Below, piece by piece: positions 1-9,615 of a stretch of DNA of 64,000 bases. Every line of letters begins with the position of its first letter. Within the stretch, counting starts at the first letter, position 1. The translations under genes and the position numbers were made by a program. Source of the DNA: Limanda limanda (Eukaryota > Chordata > Actinopteri > Pleuronectiformes > Pleuronectidae); NCBI RefSeq assembly GCF_963576545.1, contig NW_026870558.1, positions 34,535-98,534 on the forward strand. Direction: 5' to 3'. Below the pieces are notes generated by a model that had not been told where the DNA came from, searched no databases, and saw only the letters and a list, made by a program, of their open reading frames with translations.

Positions 1-43
1 CGCATCGATCGGTACCATCCTTGAGCTTCTCCGACTTTCGGAA

Positions 44-58
44 GGGTTAGGGTTAGGG
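44..58 (+). repeat. Contracted telomeric tract (two TTAGGG units)
   Basis: This A unit has lost exactly one hexamer, leaving three GGG runs, one too few for an intramolecular G-quadruplex. Its duplicate at about 22,669 keeps three TTAGGG units, so the change arose after (or was repaired in) one copy of the 5.9 kb duplication. Confidence 0.9.
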
Positions 59-122
59 ATGAAAGCACATAGGAGAAAGAGATATTCTTGAATAACTTTT
101 TTTGTGAAGGTCGGAGAGACTT

Positions 123-277
123 GGAAAGTGGTTGCATCTGGACTAATTTGGGTCCTGCGGATCGATTGGTACCATCCCCGAGCTTGTACGACCTTCGGAA
201 GAGGTCGACCGACGAAATTCCCCCAAATCTGAGGAGATATTCTTGAATAACTTTTTTTGTGAAGGTCGGAGAGACTT
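123..277 (+). repeat. Representative B monomer (155 bp)
   Basis: B is a diverged paralogue of A. The first 47 bp align to A without gaps at 29 identical positions, and the next 32 bp at 27 of 32. The middle differs completely: where A has the telomeric tract, B has GGTCGACC followed by GAAATTCCCCCAAATCTG, 8 bp shorter overall. The last 45 bp are identical to A. About 106 copies occur, each flanked by A on both sides. B contains no TTAGGG. The divergence is far greater than that between copies of the same type, so A and B separated long before the current amplification. Confidence 0.96.
189..207 (+). other. B-monomer hairpin overlapping GGTCGACC palindrome
   Basis: CGACCT and AGGTCG form a perfect 6 bp stem around a TCGGAAG loop. 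The 3' arm overlaps the 8 bp palindrome GGTCGACC (203-210). The element occupies the position where A has its G-quadruplex tract, so each monomer type has a different structure-prone sequence at the same place. Confidence 0.75.
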
Positions 278-440
278 GCAAGTAGGCTCTACCCCCACTA
301 AATGGGGTTGCGCGCATCGATCAGTACCATCCTTGAGCTTCTCCGACTTTCGGAAGGGTTAGGGTTAGGGTTAGGGATGAAAGCACATAGGAGAAAGAGA
401 TATTCTTGAATAACTTTTTTTGTGAAGGTCGGAGAGACTT
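278..440 (+). repeat. A monomer, post-B subtype (TTG/CAG haplotype)
   Basis: This A unit follows a B unit. It carries two linked changes relative to the usual A: GGGGTTG in place of GGGGTAG, which breaks the outer part of the hairpin, and CGATCAGTACC in place of CGATCGGTACC, which destroys two palindromic hexamers. Most A units directly after B have one or both changes, while A after A usually has neither. Exceptions exist, such as the unit at 6,058, which follows an A but carries both. The haplotype therefore marks a position in the higher-order repeat rather than random noise. Confidence 0.9.
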
Positions 441-451
441 GCAAGTAGGCT

Positions 452-473
452 CTACCCCCACTAAATGGGGTAG
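452..473 (+). other. A-monomer hairpin: CTACCCC / GGGGTAG
   Basis: A perfect 7 bp inverted repeat with an 8-base loop (CACTAAAT). It is intact in A-after-A units and broken at one base (GGGGTTG) in most post-B units. The unit near 62,985 lacks one G and has a shortened stem. At the aligned place in B a shorter GGAC/GTCC dyad surrounds a similar loop, so a stem-loop at this position may be an old property of the family. Confidence 0.75.
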
Positions 474-491
474 CGCGCATCGATCGGTACC
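473..491 (+). other. Cluster of overlapping palindromic hexamers
   Basis: GCGCGC, ATCGAT, CGATCG and GGTACC lie end to end or overlapping within 19 bp in the standard A unit. The post-B subtype (CGATCAGTACC) removes CGATCG and GGTACC. The block holds several CpG sites, and many private variants in the array are C-to-T or G-to-A at these CpGs (GCGCAC, GCACGC), as expected if the cytosines are methylated and decay. Confidence 0.7.
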
Positions 492-518
492 ATCCTTGAG
501 CTTCTCCGACTTTCGGAA

Positions 519-539
519 GGGTTAGGGTTAGGGTTAGGG
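519..539 (+). other. Telomere-type G-quadruplex motif (representative)
   Basis: The tract is GGG-TTA-GGG-TTA-GGG-TTA-GGG, the minimal four-run motif known for vertebrate-type telomeric DNA to fold into an intramolecular G-quadruplex. It is present once in nearly every A monomer (roughly 280 copies), always with the G-rich strand on plus, spaced 163 bp apart or 318 bp across a B. The motif is seen directly; folding here is inferred. It could also be bound by telomere-repeat proteins of the TRF/Myb type. Confidence 0.9.
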
Positions 540-559
540 ATGAAAGCACATAGGAGAAA

Positions 560-604
560 GAGATATTCTTGAATAACTTTTTTTGTGAAGGTCGGAGAGA
601 CTTG
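560..604 (+). other. 45 bp core identical in A and B monomers
   Basis: Starting at GAGATATTCTTGAAT and ending at GGAGAGACTTG, this segment is the same in A and B although the rest of the two monomers has diverged strongly. It is therefore present about 400 times. Rare core variants are AATTAC for AATAAC (near 8.43, 8.91, 10.05, 10.53, 17.42 and 17.90 kb), AACG at 1,703 and 24,334, AACC at 20,158 and 22,402, a six-T tract near 12,473 and 19,361, and GGTTGG after several B-prime units. Conservation could reflect protein binding or gene conversion between A and B. Confidence 0.85.
565..584 (+). other. TTCnnGAA dyad followed by a T7 tract
   Basis: ATTCTTGAAT contains an inverted ATTC/GAAT separated by two bases, matching the nTTCnnGAAn pattern bound by heat-shock factors. 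It is followed three bases later by seven T residues. The spacing repeats with every monomer. A single TTCnnGAA is a weak match, so regulatory function is not claimed. The T tract could bend DNA or help position nucleosomes. Confidence 0.4.
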
Positions 605-3600
605 CAAATAGGCTCTACCCCCACTAAATGGGGTAGCGCGCATCGATCGGTACCATCCTTGAGCTTCTCCGACTTTCGGAAGGGTTAGGGTTAGGGTTAG
701 GGATGAAAGCACATAGGAGAAAGAGATATTCTTGAATAACTTTTTTTGTGAAGGTCGGAGAGACTTGCAAGTAGGCTCTACCCCCACTAAATGGGGTAGC
801 GCGCATCGATCGGTACCATCCTTGAGCTTCTCCGACTTTCGGAAGGGTTAGGGTTAGGGTTAGGGATGAAAGCACATAGGAGAAAGAGATATTCTTGAAT
901 AACTTTTTTTGTGAAGGTCGGAGAGACTTGGAAAGTGGTTGCATCTGGACTAATTTGGGTCCTGCGGATCGATTGGTACCATCCCCGAGCTTGTACGACC
1001 TTCGGAAGAGGTCGACCGACGAAATTCCCCCAAATCTGAGGAGATATTCTTGAATAACTTTTTTTGTGAAGGTCGGAGAGACTTGCAAGTAGGCTCTACC
1101 CCCACTAAATGGGGTTGCACGCATCGATCAGTACCATCCTTGAGCTTCTCCGACTTTCGGAAGGGTTAGGGTTAGGGTTAGGGATGAAAGCACATAGGAG
1201 AAAGAGATATTCTTGAATAACTTTTTTTGTGAAGGTCGGAGAGACTTGCAAGTAGGCTCTACCCCCACTAAATGGGGTAGCGCACATCGATCGGTACCAT
1301 CCTTGAGCTTCTCCGACTTTCGGAAGGGTTAGGGTTAGGGTTAGGGATGAAAGCACATAGGAGAAAGAGATATTCTTGAATAACTTTTTTTGTGAAGGTC
1401 GGAGAGACTTGGAAAGTGGTTGCATCTGGACTAATTTGGGTCCTGCGGATCGATTGGTACCATCCCCGAGCTTGTACGACCTTCGGAAGAGGTCGACCGA
1501 CGAAATTCCCCCAAATCTGAGGAGATATTCTTGAATAACTTTTTTTGTGAAGGTCGGAGAGACTTGCAAGTAGGCTCTACCCCCACTAAATGGGGTAGCG
1601 CGCATCGATCAGTACCATCCTTGAGCTTCTCCGACTTTCGGAAGGGTTAGGGTTAGGGTTAGGGATGAAAGCACATAGGAGAAAGAGATATTCTTGAATA
1701 ACGTTTTTTGTGAAGGTCGGAGAGACTTGGAAAGTGGTTGCATCTGGACTAATTTGGGTCCTGCGGATCGATTGGTACCATCCCCGAGCTTGTACGACCT
1801 TCGGAAGAGGTCGACCGACGAAATTCCCCCAAATCTGAGGAGATATTCTTGAATAACTTTTTTTGTGAAGGTCGGAGAGACTTGCAAGTAGGCTCTACCC
1901 CCACTAAATGGGGTTGCGCGCATCGATCAGTACCATCCTTGAGCTTCTCCGACTTTCGGAAGGGTTAGGGTTAGGGTTAGGGATGAAAGCACATAGGAGA
2001 AAGAGATATTCTTGAATAACTTTTTTTGTGAAGGTCGGAGAGACTTGCAAGTAGGCTCTACCCCCACTAAATGGGGTAGCGCGCATCGATCGGTACCATC
2101 CTTGAGCTTCTCCGACTTTCGGAAGGGTTAGGGTTAGGGTTAGGGATGAAAGCACATAGGAGAAAGAGATATTCTTGAATAACTTTTTTTGTGAAGGTCG
2201 GAGAGACTTGCAAGTAGGCTCTACCCCCACTAAATGGGGTAGCGCGCATCGATCGGTACCATCCTTGAGCTTCTCCGACTTTCGGAAGGGTTAGGGTTAG
2301 GGTTAGGGATGAAAGCACATAGGAGAAAGAGATATTCTTGAATAACTTTTTTTGTGAAGGTCGGAGAGACTTGCAAGTAGGCTCTACCCCCACTAAATGG
2401 GGTAGCGCGCATCGATCGGTACCATCCTTGAGCTTCTCCGACTTTCGGAAGGGTTAGGGTTAGGGTTAGGGATGAAAGCACATAGGAGAAAGAGATATTC
2501 TTGAATAACTTTTTTTGTGAAGGTCGGAGAGACTTGCAAATAGGCTCTACCCCCACTAAATGGGGTAGCGCGCATCGATCGGTACCATCCTTGAGCTTCT
2601 CCGACTTTCGGAAGGGTTAGGGTTAGGGTTAGGGATGAAAGCACATAGGAGAAAGAGATATTCTTGAATAACTTTTTTTGTGAAGGTCGGAGAGACTTGC
2701 AAGTAGGCTCTACCCCCACTAAATGGGGTAGCGCGCATCGATCGGTACCATCCTTGAGCTTCTCCGACTTTCGGAAGGGTTAGGGTTAGGGTTAGGGATG
2801 AAAGCACATAGGAGAAAGAGATATTCTTGAATAACTTTTTTTGTGAAGGTCGGAGAGACTTGGAAAGTGGTTTCATCTGGACTAATTTGGGTCCTGCGGA
2901 TCGATTGGTACCATCCCCGAGCTTGTACGACCTTCGGAAGAGGTCGACCGACGAAATTCCCCCAAATCTGAGGAGATATTCTTGAATAACTTTTTTTGTG
3001 AAGGTCGGAGAGACTTGCAAGTAGGCTCTACCCCCACTAAATGGGGTTGCGCACATCGATCAGTACCATCCTTGAGCTTCTCCGACTTTCGGAAGGGTTA
3101 GGGTTAGGGTTAGGGATGAAAGCACATAGGAGAAAGAGATATTCTTGAATAACTTTTTTTGTGAAGGTCGGAGAGACTTGCAAGTAGGCTCTACCCCCAC
3201 TAAATGGGGTAGCGCGCATCGATCGGTACCATCCTTGAGCTTCTCCGACTTTCGGAAGGGTTAGGGTTAGGGTTAGGGATGAAAGCACATAGGAGAAAGA
3301 GATATTCTTGAATAACTTTTTTTGTGAAGGTCGGAGAGACTTGGAAAGTGGTTGCATCTGGACTAATTTGGGTCCTGCGGATCGATTGGTACCATCCCCG
3401 AGCTTGTACGACCTTCGGAAGAGGTCGACCGACGAAATTCCCCCAAATCTGAGGAGATATTCTTGAATAACTTTTTTTGTGAAGGTCGGAGAGACTTGCA
3501 AGTAGGCTCTACCCCCACTAAATGGGGTAGCGCGCATCGATCGGTACCATCCTTGAGCTTCTCCGACTTTCGGAAGGGTTAGGGTTAGGGTTAGGGATGA

Positions 3601-4153
3601 AAGCACATAGGAGAAAGAGATATTCTTGAATAACTTTTTTTGTGAAGGTCGGAGAGACTTGGAAAGTGGTTGCATCTGGACTAATTTGGGTCCTGCGGAT
3701 CGATTGGTACCATCCCCGAGCTTGTACGACCTTCGGAAGAGGTCGACCGACGAAATTCCCCCAAATCTGAGGAGATATTCTTGAATAACTTTTTTTGTGA
3801 AGGTCGGAGAGACTTGCAAGTAGGCTCTACCCCCACTAAATGGGGTAGCGCGCATCGATCAGTACCATCCTTGAGCTTCTCCGACTTTCGGAAGGGTTAG
3901 GGTTAGGGTTAGGGATGAAAGCACATAGGAGAAAGAGATATTCTTGAATAACTTTTTTTGTGAAGGTCGGAGAGACTTGGAAAGTGGTTGCATCTGGACT
4001 AATTTGGGTCCTGCGGATCGATTGGTACCATCCCCGAGCTTGTACGACCTTCGAAAAAGGTCGACCGACGAAATTCCCCCAAATCTGAGGAGATATTCTT
4101 GAATAACTTTTTTTGTGAAGGTCGGAGAGACTTGCAAGTAGGCTCTACCCCCA

Positions 4154-6077
4154 CTAAATGGGGTTGCGCGCATCGATCAGTACCATCCTTGAGCTTCTCC
4201 GACTTTCGGAAGGGTTAGGGTTAGGGTTAGGGATGAAAGCACATAGGAGAAAGAGATATTCTTGAATAACTTTTTTTGTGAAGGTCGGAGAGACTTGCAA
4301 GTAGGCTCTACCCCCACTAAATGGGGTAGCGCGCATCGATCGGTACCATCCTTGAGCTTCTCCGACTTTCGGAAGGGTTAGGGTTAGGGTTAGGGATGAA
4401 AGCACATAGGAGAAAGAGATATTCTTGAATAACTTTTTTTGTGAAGGTCGGAGAGACTTGGAAAGTGGTTGCATCTGGACTAATTTGGGTCCTGCAGATC
4501 GATTGGTACCATCCCCGAGCTTGTACGACCTTCGGAAGAGGTCGACCGACGAAATTCCCCCAAATCTGAGGAGATATTCTTGAATAACTTTTTTTGTGAA
4601 GGTCGGAGAGACTTGCAAGTAGGCTCTACCCCCACTAAATGGGGTAGCGCGCATCGATCAGTACCATCCTTGAGCTTCTCCGACTTTCGGAAGGGTTAGG
4701 GTTAGGGTTAGGGATGAAAGCACATAGGAGAAAGAGATATTCTTGAATAACTTTTTTTGTGAAGGTCGGAGAGACTTGGAAAGTGGTTGCATCTGGACTA
4801 ATTTGGGTCCTGCGGATCGATTGGTACCATCCCCGAGCTTGTACGACCTTTGGAAAAGGTCGACCGACGAAATTCCCCCAAATCTGAGGAGATATTCTTG
4901 AATAACTTTTTTTGTGAAGGTCGGAGAGACTTGCAAGTAGGCTCTACCCCCACTAAATGGGGTTGCGCGCATCGATCAGTACCATCCTTGAGCTTCTCCG
5001 ACTTTCGGAAGGGTTAGGGTTAGGGTTAGGGATGAAAGCACATAGGAGAAAGAGATATTCTTGAATAACTTTTTTTGTGAAGGTCGGAGAGACTTGCAAG
5101 TAGGCTCTACCCCCACTAAATGGGGTAGCGCGCATCGATCGGTACCATCCTTGAGCTTCTCCGACTTTCGGAAGGGTTAGGGTTAGGGTTAGGGATGAAA
5201 GCACATAGGAGAAAGAGATATTCTTGAATAACTTTTTTTGTGAAGGTCGGAGAGACTTGGAAAGTGGTTTCATCTGGACTAATTTGGGTCCTGCGGATCG
5301 ATTGGTACCATCCCCGAGCTTGTACGACCTTCGGAAGAGGTCGACCGACGAAATTCCCCCAAATCTGAGGAGATATTCTTGAATAACTTTTTTTGTGAAG
5401 GTCGGAGAGACTTGCAAGTAGGCTCTACCCCCACTAAATGGGGTTGCGCGCATCGATCAGTACCATCCTTGAGCTTCTCCGACTTTCGGAAGGGTTAGGG
5501 TTAGGGTTAGGGATGAAAGCACATAGGAGAAAGAGATATTCTTGAATAACTTTTTTTGTGAAGGTCGGAGAGACTTGCAAGTAGGCTCTACCCCCACTAA
5601 ATGGGGTAGCGCACATCGATCGGTACCATCCTTGAGCTTCTCCGACTTTCGGAAGGGTTAGGGTTAGGGTTAGGGATGAAAGCACATAGGAGAAAGAGAT
5701 ATTCTTGAATAACTTTTTTTGTGAAGGTCGGAGAGACTTGGAAAGTGGTTGCATCTGGACTAATTTGGGTCCTGCGGATCGATTGGTACCATCCCCGAGC
5801 TTGTACGACCTTCGGAAGAGGTCGACCGACGAAATTCCCCCAAATCTGAGGAGATATTCTTGAATAACTTTTTTTGTGAAGGTCGGAGAGACTTGCAAGT
5901 AGGCTCTACCCCCACTAAATGGGGTAGCACGCATCGATCGGTACCATCCTTGAGCTTCTCCGACTTTCGGAAGGGTTAGGGTTAGGGTTAGGGATGAAAG
6001 CACATAGGAGAAAGAGATATTCTTGAATAACTTTTTTTGTGAAGGTCGGAGAGACTTGCAAGTAGGCTCTACCCCCA
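4154..6077 (+). repeat. 1,924 bp tandem HOR, copy 1
   Basis: This block has 8 A and 4 B units in the order AAB AB AAB AAB A. It carries CTGCAG (4,496), the lengthened B hairpin (4,844), GTTTCATC, GCGCACATC and GCACGC markers, all repeated 1,924 bp later. Confidence 0.92.
4844..4862 (+). other. B hairpin with lengthened stem
   Basis: Here the arm reads CGACCTTT-GGA-AAAGGTCG, an 8 bp stem with a 3-base loop, compared with 6 bp in the standard B. The same form recurs near 6,770. Related 7 bp versions (CCTTCGAAAAAGG and CCTTCGGAAAAGG) occur near 4,050, 26,690, 27,484, 28,762, 29,562, 34,396, 35,200, 45,804, 54,830, 55,630 and 61,272. All keep or extend the pairing. Confidence 0.7.
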
Positions 6078-8001
6078 CTAAATGGGGTTGCGCGCATCGA
6101 TCAGTACCATCCTTGAGCTTCTCCGACTTTCGGAAGGGTTAGGGTTAGGGTTAGGGATGAAAGCACATAGGAGAAAGAGATATTCTTGAATAACTTTTTT
6201 TGTGAAGGTCGGAGAGACTTGCAAGTAGGCTCTACCCCCACTAAATGGGGTAGCGCGCATCGATCGGTACCATCCTTGAGCTTCTCCGACTTTCGGAAGG
6301 GTTAGGGTTAGGGTTAGGGATGAAAGCACATAGGAGAAAGAGATATTCTTGAATAACTTTTTTTGTGAAGGTCGGAGAGACTTGGAAAGTGGTTGCATCT
6401 GGACTAATTTGGGTCCTGCAGATCGATTGGTACCATCCCCGAGCTTGTACGACCTTCGGAAGAGGTCGACCGACGAAATTCCCCCAAATCTGAGGAGATA
6501 TTCTTGAATAACTTTTTTTGTGAAGGTCGGAGAGACTTGCAAGTAGGCTCTACCCCCACTAAATGGGGTAGCGCGCATCGATCAGTACCATCCTTGAGCT
6601 TCTCCGACTTTCGGAAGGGTTAGGGTTAGGGTTAGGGATGAAAGCACATAGGAGAAAGAGATATTCTTGAATAACTTTTTTTGTGAAGGTCGGAGAGACT
6701 TGGAAAGTGGTTGCATCTGGACTAATTTGGGTCCTGCGGATCGATTGGTACCATCCCCGAGCTTGTACGACCTTTGGAAAAGGTCGACCGACGAAATTCC
6801 CCCAAATCTGAGGAGATATTCTTGAATAACTTTTTTTGTGAAGGTCGGAGAGACTTGCAAGTAGGCTCTACCCCCACTAAATGGGGTTGCGCGCATCGAT
6901 CAGTACCATCCTTGAGCTTCTCCGACTTTCGGAAGGGTTAGGGTTAGGGTTAGGGATGAAAGCACATAGGAGAAAGAGATATTCTTGAATAACTTTTTTT
7001 GTGAAGGTCGGAGAGACTTGCAAGTAGGCTCTACCCCCACTAAATGGGGTAGCGCGCATCGATCGGTACCATCCTTGAGCTTCTCCGACTTTCGGAAGGG
7101 TTAGGGTTAGGGTTAGGGATGAAAGCACATAGGAGAAAGAGATATTCTTGAATAACTTTTTTTGTGAAGGTCGGAGAGACTTGGAAAGTGGTTTCATCTG
7201 GACTAATTTGGGTCCTGCGGATCGATTGGTACCATCCCCGAGCTTGTACGACCTTCGGAAGAGGTCGACCGACGAAATTCCCCCAAATCTGAGGAGATAT
7301 TCTTGAATAACTTTTTTTGTGAAGGTCGGAGAGACTTGCAAGTAGGCTCTACCCCCACTAAATGGGGTTGCGCGCATCGATCAGTACCATCCTTGAGCTT
7401 CTCCGACTTTCGGAAGGGTTAGGGTTAGGGTTAGGGATGAAAGCACATAGGAGAAAGAGATATTCTTGAATAACTTTTTTTGTGAAGGTCGGAGAGACTT
7501 GCAAGTAGGCTCTACCCCCACTAAATGGGGTAGCGCACATCGATCGGTACCATCCTTGAGCTTCTCCGACTTTCGGAAGGGTTAGGGTTAGGGTTAGGGA
7601 TGAAAGCACATAGGAGAAAGAGATATTCTTGAATAACTTTTTTTGTGAAGGTCGGAGAGACTTGGAAAGTGGTTGCATCTGGACTAATTTGGGTCCTGCG
7701 GATCGATTGGTACCATCCCCGAGCTTGTACGACCTTCGGAAGAGGTCGACCGACGAAATTCCCCCAAATCTGAGGAGATATTCTTGAATAACTTTTTTTG
7801 TGAAGGTCGGAGAGACTTGCAAGTAGGCTCTACCCCCACTAAATGGGGTAGCACGCATCGATCGGTACCATCCTTGAGCTTCTCCGACTTTCGGAAGGGT
7901 TAGGGTTAGGGTTAGGGATGAAAGCACATAGGAGAAAGAGATATTCTTGAATAACTTTTTTTGTGAAGGTCGGAGAGACTTGCAAGTAGGCTCTACCCCC
8001 A
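6078..8001 (+). repeat. 1,924 bp tandem HOR, copy 2
   Basis: Direct tandem copy of the preceding block with the same five private markers in the same order. Its first A keeps the post-B haplotype although it now follows an A, which marks the duplication junction. Confidence 0.92.
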
Positions 8002-9590
8002 CTAAATGGGGTAGCGCGCATCGATCGGTACCATCCTTGAGCTTCTCCGACTTTCGGAAGGGTTAGGGTTAGGGTTAGGGATGAAAGCACATAGGAGAAA
8101 GAGATATTCTTGAATAACTTTTTTTGTGAAGGTCGGAGAGACTTGCAAGTAGGCTCTGCCCCCACTAAATGGGGTAGCGCGCATCGATCGGTACCATCCT
8201 TGAGCTTCTCCGACTTTCGGAAGGGTTAGGGTTAGGGTTAGGGATGAAAGCACATAGGAGAAAGAGATATTCTTGAATAACTTTTTTTGTGAAGGTCGGA
8301 GAGACTTGGAAAGTGGTTGCATCTGGACTAATTTGGGTCCTGCGGATCGATTGGTACCATCCCCGAGCTTGTATGACCTTCGGAAGAGGTCGACCGACGA
8401 AATTCCCCCAAATCTGAGGAGATATTCTTGAATTACTTTTTTTGTGAAGGTCGGAGAGACTTGCAAGTAGGCTCTACCCCCACTAAATGGGGTTGCGCGC
8501 ATCGATCGGTACCATCCTTGAGCTTCTCCGACTTTCGGAAGGGTTAGGGTTAGGGTTAGGGATGAAAGCACATAGGAGAAAGAGATATTCTTGAATAACT
8601 TTTTTTGTGAAGGTCGGAGAGACTTGCAAGTAGGCTCTACCCCCACTAAATGGGGTTGCGCGCATCGATCGGTACCATCCTTGAGCTTCTCCGACTTTCG
8701 GAAGGGTTAGGGTTAGGGTTAGGGATGAAAGCACATAGGAGAAAGAGATATTCTTGAATAACTTTTTTTGTGAAGGTCGGAGAGACTTGGAAAGTGGTTG
8801 CATCTGGACTAATTTGGGTCCTGCGGATCGATTGGTACCATCCCCGAGCTTGTACGACCTTCGGAAGAGGTCGACCGACGAAATTCCCCCAAATCTGAGG
8901 AGATATTCTTGAATTACTTTTTTTGTGAAGGTCGGAGAGACTTGCAAGTAGGCTCTACCCCCACTAAATGGGGTTGCGCGCATCGATCGGTACCATCCTT
9001 GAGCTTCTCCGACTTTCGGAAGGGTTAGGGTTAGGGTTAGGGATGAAAGCACATAGGAGAAAGAGATATTCTTGAATAACTTTTTTTGTGAAGGTCGGAG
9101 AGACTTGCAAGTAGGCTCTACCCCCACTAAATGGGGTTGCGCGCATCGATCGGTACCATCCTTGAGCTTCTCCGACTTTCGGAAGGGTTAGGGTTAGGGT
9201 TAGGGATGAAAGCACATAGGAGAAAGAGATATTCTTGAATAACTTTTTTTGTGAAGGTCGGAGAGACTTGCAAGTAGGCTCTACCCCCACTAAATGTGGT
9301 AGCGCGCATCGATCGGTACCATCCTTGAGCTTCTCCGACTTTCGGAAGGGTTAGGGTTAGGGTTAGGGATGAAAGCACATAGGAGAAAGAGATATTCTTG
9401 AATAACTTTTTTTGTGAAGGTCGGAGAGACTTGCAAGTAGGCTCTACCCCCACTAAATGGGGTAGCGCGCATCGATCGGTACCATCCTTGAGCTTCTCCG
9501 ACTTTCGGAAGGGTTAGGGTTAGGGTTAGGGATGAAAGCACATAGGAGAAAGAGATATTCTTGAATAACTTTTTTTGTGAAGGTCGGAGA
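6925..9590 (+). repeat. 2.7 kb duplication, left copy
   Basis: Matches 15,916-18,581 at a constant offset of 8,991 bp, spanning parts of the 1,924 and 1,614 bp HOR families. Shared markers include GTTTCATC, GCGCACATC, GCACGC, CTCTGCCCC, GTATGACC, two AATTAC and AAATGTGG. Confidence 0.9.
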
Positions 9591-9615
9591 GACTTGCAAG
9601 TAGGCTCTACCCCCA
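8002..9615 (+). repeat. 1,614 bp tandem HOR, copy 1
   Basis: This block has 8 A and 2 B units. Its markers are CTCTGCCCC at about 8,156, GTATGACC at about 8,372, AATTAC at about 8,433 and 8,914, and AAATGTGG at about 9,294. Confidence 0.92.

Larger units (their letters stand above)
441..603 (+). repeat. Representative A monomer (163 bp, A-after-A type)
   Basis: This is the commonest unit. Taking the base after the shared GAGACTT as position 1, it contains in order: a CTACCCC/GGGGTAG inverted repeat (about 12-33), a run of overlapping palindromic hexamers (33-51), a CCGACTTTCGG mini-dyad, the telomeric tract with four GGG runs (79-99), an A-rich linker, and from about 120 the 45 bp core shared with B. 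Just under 300 copies are present. This subtype has GGGGTAG and CGATCGGTACC. The units differ mainly by C-to-T or G-to-A changes at CG or GC-rich sites, for example GCGCGC to GCGCAC. Confidence 0.97.
1..5926 (+). repeat. 5.9 kb segmental duplication, left copy
   Basis: The A/B order matches 22,626-28,557 unit for unit, at an offset of 22,631 bp (22,625 before the 6 bp tract loss). Private variants shared by both copies include GCAAATA near 608, GTTGCACGC near 1,115, AACG at 1,703, GTTTCATC near 2,872, GCGCACATC near 3,050, TTCGAAAAAGG near 4,052 and CTGCAGATC near 4,496. One difference I found is TTTGG here against TTCGG there at 4,851/27,482. The left limit is outside the window. Confidence 0.93.

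Noticed and set aside
159..171. RNA polymerase III B box / tRNA- or SINE-derived unit (GGATCGATTGG, T7 as terminator)
   Set aside because: The B-box 3' half is wrong (TGG rather than TCC), no correctly spaced A box is seen, and no cloverleaf could be formed. The monomer also lacks a poly-A tail or target-site duplications.
519..539. True terminal telomere
   Set aside because: Only two or three TTAGGG units occur per monomer, embedded in non-telomeric sequence, with no continuous run anywhere in the window.
565..574. Functional heat-shock element
   Set aside because: A single TTCnnGAA dyad is too short; functional elements normally have three or more alternating nGAAn units. Kept only as a described motif.
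560..604. CENP-B box
   Set aside because: The essential TTCG....A..CGGG pattern is not found in the core or around the TTCGGAAG segment; the A and CGGG positions do not match.
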